From: Bacteroidota bacterium
GTDB lineage: Bacteria; Bacteroidota; Bacteroidia; Bacteroidales; Lentimicrobiaceae
DNA length: 64,000 bases
Reading direction: 5' to 3'
Assembly: GCA_023417935.1 (NCBI GenBank)
Contig: JAEZDY010000018.1
Span: 1-64,000 of the forward strand
The notes beneath the pieces are model-generated. The model was not told where the DNA came from, ran no database searches, and was given only the letters and a program-made list of their open reading frames with translations. Positions 54,298 through 61,233 of the stretch are shown piece by piece. The position numbers were made by a program, and so were the translations under genes. Position 1 is the first letter of the stretch. The number at the start of each line of letters is the position of its first letter.

Positions 54298-54415
54298 GGA
54301 GGGGGGTAGTACACAAGGCGGCATGGCCGCCTTGTGTACTACCCCCCTCCCTACTATGGCAACAAGGGCACGTCATTCCGAACTCCGCTTTTGGGCGGAG
54401 AGAGGAATCTCATTA
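54298..54415. repeat. Composite element: 25-bp-arm palindrome plus CTCCGC hairpin (second copy)
   Basis: 54298-54350 is a perfect palindrome with 25-bp arms and a 3-nt loop; it differs from the copy at 50964 by changes mirrored in both arms (GTAGTACAC for GTATTACAC). 54355-54370 TATGGCAACAAGGGCA; 54371-54415 the CTCCGC hairpin with GAATCTCATTA tail. Confidence 0.92.
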
Positions 54416-54456
54416 ACTTGAGATACCCTCATTTACCACATCGTGCATTTACAACT

Positions 54457-54846
54457 TCAATTCTTTACAAAAATTCCTGAATACACTTTCTTCCCATTTC
54501 CAGTTATCCTGTATATGTACTCACCGGAGGTAAGCATGGAAACATCTGTTGTAAATTCTGATGTTTGAAAATTATGTTTCATCATCAGTTTTCCGTCAAG
54601 TCGGCAGATAGTGAGTTCATACAACAGGTTCAGTTCCTCGCCCAGCCTGAAGTTTAATTTACCCGATGTGGGATTAGGGAACACTGTGGCCTGAACCAAT
54701 TCTACATCACTGATGTTCACCGGCAATACGTTTATCATATACCGTCCAACATCAACATAGCACCCCAGTGCATCTGTAACCAGGCAAGAATAGTAAATAG
54801 AGTAATCAGGTCGTGCCCAGAACATTTCACTGGTAGAATCCGACAA
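54457..54846 (-). pseudogene. C-terminal fragment of a T9SS cargo protein
   Basis: About 129 codons (TTG start only; frame open to about 54915). An Ig/PKD-like tail (IYYSCLVTDALGCYVDVGRY) followed by a full type A sorting domain (VFPNPTSGKLNFRLGEEL, YIYRITGNGKKVYSGIFVKN). No signal peptide and no upstream body, so it is the 3' relic of a large secreted protein. The 5' side ends where an unrelated plus-strand signal-peptide fragment begins. Confidence 0.78.
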
Positions 54847-54907
54847 ACCATGTGTCGGACATTTGTGCTGAATACCTGAAGTTACAAACTTGAAGATGCA
54901 ACATCTA

Positions 54908-55009
54908 TGAAGAAATCACTGTTACTCATGCTTATTTGTGCGCTAACGTCATATAGCGGAATCTTTGGCCAGGACTTGCCTTCTCCGGTTGCGGAAGGCA
55001 GAACATGAA
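54908..55009 (+). pseudogene. Orphan signal peptide, 5' relic of a secreted protein gene
   Basis: 33 codons: MKKSLLLMLICALTSYSGIF, then GQDLPSPVAEGRT and stop. A textbook Bacteroidota signal peptide with nothing behind it; the following frame (55005) is different. It is the opposite end of gene decay to the fragment at 54457. Confidence 0.55.
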
Positions 55010-55493
55010 TGTGCTACTTATAATGAAGAATTACACCCAGTACGAATTAGAATATACATCTGATATTAAGAGATCGGAAGAAGGAGAGTTTGAACCTACT
55101 TCCAATATAGGTCTAATCCCCGGGGCTCTATCTACTGAAATGTGGCCATACAGAATTCTAGCAATAGGATTAAGTGATTTTAAGATTCCGCCTGGCTTGA
55201 ATGGAAGTCATCCTGAAAGATAAATGCCAATTAGATATCCTGGAGGAACCCATCTCAAGCCTGGACAAAGTATTGATGAAGATGCACTAATTGGTGCAAG
55301 GCCGGTCTTTACTACGCGTGTTTTTTATCTTAGTCAATGCCAAGCCCTGAAGGGGCGTAATAAGTCAACGATGGGTGCAACCCATCGATTGAAGGAGATG
55401 CCCCCCTATCTTCTCAATCTTCTCTTTCTTCTCTGGCTTCTCGTTTTCATTAGTCTATTAGCAAATAGTTATCTTCATCAACTTCAAACCTAA
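55005..55493 (+). pseudogene. Unrecognised reading frame interrupted by TAA
   Basis: One frame with an internal TAA at 55221-55223. First part YELEYTSDIKRSEEGEFEPT and MWPYRILAIGLSDFKIPPGL; second part RYPGGTHLKPGQSIDEDALI and ARPVFTTRVFYL; the remainder is translated repeat sequence (55343-55395) and low-complexity hydrophobic. I do not recognise the protein. The protein-like composition on both sides of the stop suggests a decayed gene, but this is uncertain. Confidence 0.35.
55343..55395. repeat. CGATGGGTGCAACCCATCG repeat
   Basis: Palindrome 55369-55387 (arms CGATGGGT/ACCCATCG, loop GCA), preceded by CCCTGAAGGGGCGTAATAAG. This form of repeat (CCCTGAAGGGGCGTAAT...ATGGGTGCAACCCAT) is widespread between genes in Bacteroidota. 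Confidence 0.8.
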
Positions 55494-56070
55494 AGGCAAA
55501 ATGCCTAATGCCTGGTTCATAATACGGCATATCATTAATTTCATCATTCACTTTTCTCGTTATCCAGTATCGGATATCTGATTTTTGAATCTCATTGAAA
55601 TTTATTCCTTTTATATATTGTTGGTAAGTCTGGTCTATTAGAATCCTTTGATACTCATCCACAGGAGGGTTGTAATGGTATTCTATCATCAGGGAATAAG
55701 TCATAGGATATTTCACTACTTGAATACTGTCGGTCAGTTTGAATTGATTGTCAATTGTTGAAATTTCAATTAGATGCATTCCATTATTAAGCTTAATTTT
55801 AAAGTTTCGATAAAAGCTCTCAGAAATGCTATCAATTTGATACACTACCTGTCCATCAATAACCACTTTACAAGATGGGTTTTCTTTCTGTACAGAGAAG
55901 TCAAAAGAATTGATCGCAATATTTTTATATTTCTCACCAAAGAATTTCTGCATCATCACAAAATGCGATACATAAACAAAGTACAGGATTAAAATCAAGC
56001 CTGTCATTAAAGCCAGGAAAACAAAGTTCTTGTTGCCGACTCTCCTCTTTATGGCAAATCTTTTTTTCAC
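55450..56070 (-). CDS. Hypothetical protein with one N-terminal membrane helix
   Basis: 206 residues: basic N-terminus MKKRFAIKRRVGNKNFVFLA, hydrophobic helix about 17-38, then a soluble domain rich in beta-type segments (FDFSVQKENPSCKVVIDGQV, NGMHLIEISTIDNQFKLTDS, MTYSLMIEYHYNPPVDEYQR) likely in the periplasm. The pattern resembles a carboxypeptidase-regulatory-like or Ig-like fold, but no family can be named. Codon use looks normal. Single gene, AT-rich upstream. Confidence 0.65.
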   Translation of the reverse strand: MKKRFAIKRRVGNKNFVFLALMTGLILILYFVYVSHFVMMQKFFGEKYKNIAINSFDFSVQKENPSCKVVIDGQVVYQIDSISESFYRNFKIKLNNGMHLIEISTIDNQFKLTDSIQVVKYPMTYSLMIEYHYNPPVDEYQRILIDQTYQQYIKGINFNEIQKSDIRYWITRKVNDEINDMPYYEPGIRHFAFRFEVDEDNYLLID

Positions 56071-56359
56071 TATACAGAGTTGCTTTATGCAAATATAAAA
56101 AAATAGGCTTCACGCCAAGTAGTGAATGGCGAGTAGTGAGTACTGATAAAATTTAGTTACACACCTTATGGCACATGCGCTCCTGCTCATTCTGATAACT
56201 TATGCAAATAATAATCCCATCTTCGCAATTCTAAGTCCCAACTATCATAACCGGATCTTATACACATACCAATCCGTATGCTGTTGCGAATATGAATTCC
56301 ATCTCAAAACAGAATAAGGATATCATTCTTATATTTGTTCTGCTGAAAGCACTAAAAAT
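56071..56359. other. AT-rich intergenic region
   Basis: 289 bp. A short AGTGAATGGCGAGTAGTGAG word run near 56125 and the promoter box at 56330; nothing else recognised. Confidence 0.5.
56330..56337 (+). promoter_or_regulatory. TATATTTG promoter box
   Basis: -7 box 22 bp upstream of the ATG at 56360; a GTTGC at 56283 is too far to be the -33 element. Confidence 0.4.
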
Positions 56360-58084
56360 ATGGAAGCTGCTAATATAACATCCGATCTGCCTATAAGAGA
56401 ATTGGCACTCATTGAGGATATGAGCCTAAGAACGGTTAATTGCTGTCTGGCTTCAGGAATATCCACTTTAGGTGATCTATTGGATTATAAAAAGATCAAC
56501 CGAAACTTTTTGAAGATCAGGAATTGCGGTTCAATATCGAATCAGGAATTAATTGAAATATGCAATTATTACGATGACCAGGAATCTGCTCCTATTGAGC
56601 TTTCTTCCATTGAATGGATGGAAAGTATCGACCTGCAAACCTTATCATTGTTTGAGAAAATGAGTGCACGAAGCTATAATGCCTGTAAAGCAGCCGGTAT
56701 AACTTCCCTGCAATTGTTATTGCAATATTACCTTGAGTCAGAGAAACAATTTTTTGCCCTTGAAAATTGCGGTGCAGGAACGAACAATGAGTTGGTGAAT
56801 ATTTGTGAAAAGTACATGAAATCACTTATTTCCAATAAAAAAGATGATGAACAGAGTCATGTTGAGCGCTTTATCCCGCTTGATCTGTTTATCAGTAACC
56901 TAAAACCGGATAAGGAGAATGACATAAAACTAAAGGCATTAATTTCTTCAACTGATCATATTCCAATATTTGCAATTATTAATTTCCTGATTGACAACCA
57001 CTATATCTTTAAAAAACCGGATTTTACATCCATCTTTAAACAGCTTTGTAATTGTTATATACCCAACGAAGACCATACGCTTCAGGAAGTTGGCAATAAA
57101 TTAAATGTCTCAATAGAAAGAATCCGGCAAATCAGGCTCGACAATGTCGAAACCATGACACGAAGCCTGGGGTTTGTTAAAAAATTAACTGATAAGGTAA
57201 ATTATCATAAATATATAGACATTGCAAAGCCTCTAATTTTTTTAACTACTGATGTTGCCAGGGCAATAAATGAGAAAGAGCATACTCATTTTTCACCTGT
57301 TTTTATTTCATTTATTCTTTCTATGATTTATTCTGAAGAATATGAATGGTTTGGAAATGACACAACATTCTTTGAAAAGGAAAGCTGTATTCGAAAAAAA
57401 ATTATTCGTTCCCCTTTCATAATCCATAAAGATATACCAGCACATTTCAACCTTGAAAAATTTGTGAAGCAGATATACTTTATGAGAACCCAATCCCGAT
57501 TTGAAGATCTTAAAATTCAATATCCGGCTTTATTCAAAAAATTTTACAGAACCAAATACAGTAATGAGGCGAAAACAATTGCTGTTATTGAAACAATTAT
57601 TACTTCAGAACTCAATGGTAAAATAGGTATTGAACCTGATGGATTGATTTTTTATAAAAATAAAGGAAAATCAATACTTCATCTAATAATTGAAATTCTT
57701 CGCCAAAATGATAAGCCATTACATTTTACCCACATTCATAACATTTTTATTCAAAGAGGCATACCCTGCTCCATAGAAGCTGTACATTACCATTTGCTTA
57801 ATGAAACGCAAATATTTGGACTAAAGGGACAGGGCATTTTTGACCTGAAAAGCAGAGGCAAATATTTTGGCACTATAGGTGATGTTGCTGAACAAGTGCT
57901 TTTAAACCGCAAGGCACCCATCCCCAAGCATGAACTGGTTGATATTATCTCCGAAGAACTATTAGTTGCCAGGGTTTCTATAATGACCACCTTATTCAGT
58001 TACAAACACGAAAAAAGATTTCTGAGATTAAGCAACGGTGACATAGGTCTCAGAAAGTGGGAAAGTTCAAAGAAATATTACTGA
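56360..58084 (+). CDS. Large DNA-binding protein with RNAP-alpha-CTD-like, sigma-4-like and winged-helix parts
   Basis: 574 residues, no signal peptide. Residues 11-68 and about 88-150 are two units like the RNA polymerase alpha C-terminal domain: LALIEDMSLRTVNCCLASGI, STLGDLL, FLKIRNCGSISNQELIEI and FEKMSARSYNACKAAGIT, FFALENCGAGTNNELVNI. Residues 238-262 (HTLQEVGNKLNVSIERIRQI) are a sigma-70 region-4-like helix-turn-helix. Residues about 455-515 and 520-572 look like two HARE/winged-helix units (LHFTHIHNIFIQRGI, PIPKHELVDIISEELLVARV). The parts point to DNA or RNA-polymerase binding; no enzymatic motif was seen. It neighbours the restriction locus but has its own promoter. Confidence 0.7.
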   Translation: MEAANITSDLPIRELALIEDMSLRTVNCCLASGISTLGDLLDYKKINRNFLKIRNCGSISNQELIEICNYYDDQESAPIELSSIEWMESIDLQTLSLFEKMSARSYNACKAAGITSLQLLLQYYLESEKQFFALENCGAGTNNELVNICEKYMKSLISNKKDDEQSHVERFIPLDLFISNLKPDKENDIKLKALISSTDHIPIFAIINFLIDNHYIFKKPDFTSIFKQLCNCYIPNEDHTLQEVGNKLNVSIERIRQIRLDNVETMTRSLGFVKKLTDKVNYHKYIDIAKPLIFLTTDVARAINEKEHTHFSPVFISFILSMIYSEEYEWFGNDTTFFEKESCIRKKIIRSPFIIHKDIPAHFNLEKFVKQIYFMRTQSRFEDLKIQYPALFKKFYRTKYSNEAKTIAVIETIITSELNGKIGIEPDGLIFYKNKGKSILHLIIEILRQNDKPLHFTHIHNIFIQRGIPCSIEAVHYHLLNETQIFGLKGQGIFDLKSRGKYFGTIGDVAEQVLLNRKAPIPKHELVDIISEELLVARVSIMTTLFSYKHEKRFLRLSNGDIGLRKWESSKKYY

Positions 58085-58114
58085 TGATATAGTTTTAACT
58101 CCAGAGGCCGGAAC

Positions 58115-58150
58115 TCATTATAGGACGTAGCCCATCAAATCACCCCGACT
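58115..58150. repeat. TATAGGACGTAGCCC boxes
   Basis: Two CATAGGACGTA(GCCC) half elements at 58115-58131 and 58138-58150. The box also precedes REP copies at 53888 and 58518. Confidence 0.65.
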
Positions 58151-58166
58151 CATAGGACGTATTTAC

Positions 58167-58436
58167 TCAATCATCTTCATCATCATCAAAAGGAGGATTC
58201 GGCAGATTATTTAAGTTCCTTTTGTACCTCTCTTCATCATGTGATTCATCAAATTTCATTGCTCGAAATATTTCCACACTGATACATTGAGCAATTAATT
58301 TCTTAGAATCCTGTTCGCTGTATCCCAAGCCGATCAATCTTTGCAGAGTTTTCTTTGTTTCAGGCGGATTATTGGCTTTAAGCTGATTATCAACTGCAGA
58401 GATGATAGTATCATGTAATATCTTGTTATATGCCAT
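58167..58436 (-). CDS. Small conserved hypothetical protein, source of the 82-bp duplicate
   Basis: 89 residues from the ATG at 58436 (MAYNKILHDTIISAVDNQLK); a longer frame opens at 58502 inside a repeat and is not favoured. Helical throughout: PPETKKTLQRLIGLGYSEQD, KKLIAQCISVEIFRAMKFDE, then an acidic tail NPPFDDDEDD. I associate it with short uncharacterised Bacteroidota proteins resembling DUF1841. Soluble and cytosolic. Part of the gene has a nearly identical copy 5 kb upstream at 53321. Confidence 0.72.
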   Translation of the reverse strand: MAYNKILHDTIISAVDNQLKANNPPETKKTLQRLIGLGYSEQDSKKLIAQCISVEIFRAMKFDESHDEERYKRNLNNLPNPPFDDDEDD

Positions 58437-58497
58437 GGCTGGATGTTTTGTTTCTGTTAGATAGGTTTCACTGATGTAAATATAGGGAATATACCGG

Positions 58498-58587
58498 CTC
58501 AATGAGATTCCTCACCCATAGGACGTAGCCCTCACGCCCCGGCCCACCCCCGGCCCCCTGCTCCCAGAGGGCGAGGGGGAGGAGAGC
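58498..58587. repeat. CAATGAGATTCCTCA box and REP copy
   Basis: CAATGAGATTCCTCACCCAT, AGGACGTAGCCC, then a REP-like copy with a duplicated CCCCGGCCC part and CTGCTCCCAGAGGGCGAGGG, the same as 53868-53944. Confidence 0.8.
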
Positions 58588-58676
58588 ATCTTTATGACGT
58601 CATTTCTTGCTTCGATATTCAAGACTGAAGGTTGGATAGTAAGTAAAAAAGTTCAGTCTGGCAATTTCAACAAACA

Positions 58677-58955
58677 CTACTCAGTACTCTCCACATCCTC
58701 ATCCTCATCTTCATCTGAATCCGAAAAAAAACCTACCGGTATCCAGTCAATTACTGTCCCATCGCACTCAGGGGCGTTGGGGCAACAAATATATTCAAAT
58801 CCTGATTCTGCTTTGAATACTTTGTAATCACCAACCGTTATCACTGAGTTGCAATGGATGCATTCAAGTTGATCAGTTAATTCGGGGACATTCTCAAATG
58901 GATAGTTGTCATTAAGGTACTTTGCTTTGTCTGTGATTTTAAGTTCTTTGGTCAT
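58677..58955 (-). CDS. Small zinc-ribbon hypothetical protein
   Basis: 92 residues. Residues 30-65 carry a four-cysteine arrangement ECIHC ... ICCPNAPEC suited to one zinc ion, preceded by KYLNDNYPFENVPELTDQL and followed by DGTVIDWIPVGFFSDSDED and an acidic tail. This is a recurring uncharacterised Bacteroidota family. A nucleic-acid or protein-binding adaptor is plausible. Cytosolic, single gene. Confidence 0.72.
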   Translation of the reverse strand: MTKELKITDKAKYLNDNYPFENVPELTDQLECIHCNSVITVGDYKVFKAESGFEYICCPNAPECDGTVIDWIPVGFFSDSDEDEDEDVESTE

Positions 58956-59321
58956 GGTTGTTGGTCTAATTTATTTGTTTACAGGGTTGTGAAGTTCATT
59001 AAGTGACAATCTCCTACTTGTTGTTGAATCCATGTACTGGTATATTTGACCAAATCTATTCTGTATAAAATGTAAAGTTAGAAATAACTCTTATACTTTA
59101 TTTCTATACAGAGAAGAATGACATAAATTGTCATTGTTCACTATTTCAACGAAATATTGCATGTTAATAATTTCATTTTAATATCTTTGACAAAAGATGT
59201 ACAACGACTCATTTTGACCGTATTAGTTTATATACTTGCAAATGAAACCAATCTTTTTACAGCACTATTTGAAGTTATGATTTATTAAATAAAATATTCA
59301 AATACCACTAACTACTGAAAA
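58956..59321. other. AT-rich upstream region of the restriction operon
   Basis: 366 bp without a gene and without the repeat words that fill other gaps. Contains the promoter at 59157-59189. The drop in GC and lack of repeats mark the left boundary of the PIN/hsd block. Confidence 0.55.
59157..59189 (+). promoter_or_regulatory. Promoter of the PIN-ASCH-hsd operon
   Basis: TTG at 59157-59159 and TATCTTTG at 59182-59189 (22 bp apart, slightly long). Leader of about 125 nt. No further TAnnTTTG box was seen before hsdM. Confidence 0.45.
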
Positions 59322-60854
59322 ATGAAAGTATTATTGGACACCAACATTATTATTCATAGAGAAGCATCAAGAATACTTAATCAAGATATTGGGGTTTTAT
59401 TTAAATGGCTTGATAAAGGAAAGTACACCAAATGTGTTCATCCAGTAACTATTCAAGAGATTAAAAAGAATAGTAATACTGATACCGCTAAGAGTATCGC
59501 CGTTAAAATGGAGAGTTATGAAGTTCTGATAACGACAACACCTTTAAGTCCAGAAGTTATTAAAATATCTTCTCAAGTAGATGTGAATGAAAATGATAGT
59601 AATGATACGGTTTTACTAAATGAAGTCTTTACTGAGCGAATTGATTTTCTGATTACCGAGGATCGGAAAATTCATAAGAAAGCTGAGCTACTGGGCATTT
59701 CTGACAGAGTATTTAAAATTGATTCATTTCTTGAAAAAGTAGTTTCAGAAAACCCTGGTTTAGTTGATTATAAAGTGCTATCTGTAACCAAGAAGTATTT
59801 CGGAGAGGTTAATTTAGCTGATGAATTTTTTAACAGCTTCAAGGAAGACTATATAGGGTTTGAAAAGTGGTTTTTAAAGAAGAGTGATGAAACTGCGTAT
59901 GTCACTATAAACAAGGAGAAGATACTTTCATTTCTTTTTCTTAAAGTAGAAAATAAAGATGAGAATTATGCCGATGTCACACCAGTTTTCTCTCCAAAAA
60001 AAAGACTTAAAATAGGCACTTTCAAAGTAATTAGTAATGGTGTTCGACTTGGTGAACGTTTTATGAAAATTATCTTCGATAATGCGCTTATTAATATGGT
60101 AGACGAAATTTACGTTACTATATTCGATAAAAGTACCGAGCAGAAACGGTTAATTAGTTTGTTAAAAGATTGGGGCTTCGTATTACATGGCACCAAATTC
60201 TCAGTAAATGGAGAGGAATTAGTTTATAAGCGTGACTTTGTTCCAAGCTTTAATATGGACAATCCTAAGCTAACCTTCCCATTTATCTCTAAGAATACAA
60301 GCATTTTTATGATTCCGATCTACCCTGAGTATCACACTGAGTTGTTACCAGATTCTATCTTAACCACTGAATCTACGTATGACTTTGTAGAAAATGAGCC
60401 TCATCGGAATGCAATTAGTAAAGCCTATATCTGTCGTTCATTCGAAAAAGGAATAAATAAAGGAGATATCATAGTTTTCTACAGAACAGCTGCTTCTGGG
60501 AGATCAGCTTACTATTCAAGTGTTATAACTACAATAGCTATAGCTGAGAGTAAAATAACTGATATAACTGACGAAGACGACTTTATCTTAAAGTGTAGAA
60601 AGAGAAGTATATTTTCAGATGATGAACTAAGGGCTTATTGGAATTATAACCCTAAATTTCGTCCCTTCATTATTAATTTTTTATATACCCATTCTTTCCC
60701 TACAGGTAAGAGAATAACTCGGCAAAGATTATTAGATTTGGGAATTCTTACCGGAGGAGATAATGAACTAAGGGGATTAAAGAAAATTACTAGAAATCAG
60801 TTTGAAACAATTTTGAAAGAAACCGAAACTAATGAAAGTCTTATTGTCAATTAA
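59322..60854 (+). CDS. PIN-nuclease / GNAT-like / ASCH-like three-domain protein
   Basis: 510 residues, cytosolic. Residues 1-135: PIN domain (LLDTNIIIHREA; acidic set D6, E46, D92 or D95, D114 in LITEDRKIHKKAELLG), a metal-dependent RNase fold. Residues about 175-295: GNAT acetyltransferase-like, with VRLGERFMKIIFDNALINMV as the acetyl-CoA loop and helix and LLKDWGFVLHGTK at the end. Residues about 325-450: ASCH/PUA-like beta barrel (HRNAISKAYICRSFEKGINK, GDIIVFYRTA). The stop overlaps the next gene by 23 bp. Position at the head of a type I R-M operon suggests defence or abortive-infection use, but no function is established here. AT-rich relative to the rest of the window. Confidence 0.75.
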   Translation: MKVLLDTNIIIHREASRILNQDIGVLFKWLDKGKYTKCVHPVTIQEIKKNSNTDTAKSIAVKMESYEVLITTTPLSPEVIKISSQVDVNENDSNDTVLLNEVFTERIDFLITEDRKIHKKAELLGISDRVFKIDSFLEKVVSENPGLVDYKVLSVTKKYFGEVNLADEFFNSFKEDYIGFEKWFLKKSDETAYVTINKEKILSFLFLKVENKDENYADVTPVFSPKKRLKIGTFKVISNGVRLGERFMKIIFDNALINMVDEIYVTIFDKSTEQKRLISLLKDWGFVLHGTKFSVNGEELVYKRDFVPSFNMDNPKLTFPFISKNTSIFMIPIYPEYHTELLPDSILTTESTYDFVENEPHRNAISKAYICRSFEKGINKGDIIVFYRTAASGRSAYYSSVITTIAIAESKITDITDEDDFILKCRKRSIFSDDELRAYWNYNPKFRPFIINFLYTHSFPTGKRITRQRLLDLGILTGGDNELRGLKKITRNQFETILKETETNESLIVN

Positions 60855-61203
60855 ACCGGAATACGCTGAAAAAATCTTTAATGGTACGAAGCGATATGAA
60901 TTCAGGCGGATTCTTTTTAAAAATAAAAGCATCAGAACAATTATCGTATATGCTTCATCACCGGTACAGCAAGTAATTGGTGAATTTGAGATCGAATATA
61001 TAATAAATGATGAAGTCCCAAAAATATGGAATTCAACAAAGGAGTATTCTGGGATATCAGAAACATCTTTTTATAAATACTTCAGCAATTTGGAAAAAGG
61101 CTTTGCGATAAAGATCAAAGAAACCAAAAGATACGAGAAGGCAAAATCATTAAAGGATGATTTTAAATTAACGCCGCCCCAATCATTCCTTTACATCAAG
61201 TAA
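60832..61203 (+). CDS. ASCH-domain protein
   Basis: 123 residues: MKVLLSIKPEYAEKIFNGTK, RYEFRRILFKNKSIRTIIVY, SSPVQQVIGEFEIEYIINDE, GFAIKIKETKRYEKAKSLKD, a small ASCH (PUA-like) domain with the family's usual Lys-Tyr-Glu-Arg set. ASCH proteins bind RNA or modified nucleosides; some cleave acylated cytidine nucleosides. It overlaps the PIN-GNAT gene by 23 bp, so translation is coupled, and it is 30 bp from hsdM. A partner or antitoxin role is an inference. Confidence 0.8.
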   Translation: MKVLLSIKPEYAEKIFNGTKRYEFRRILFKNKSIRTIIVYASSPVQQVIGEFEIEYIINDEVPKIWNSTKEYSGISETSFYKYFSNLEKGFAIKIKETKRYEKAKSLKDDFKLTPPQSFLYIK

Positions 61204-61233
61204 CAACCCTCTATTTAACAATTTCACCTCACA

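Noticed and set aside
54114..54416. Overlapping short frames on both strands in the TTGTCG/palindrome region
   Set aside because: Entirely repeat sequence; codon pattern follows the 10-bp words.
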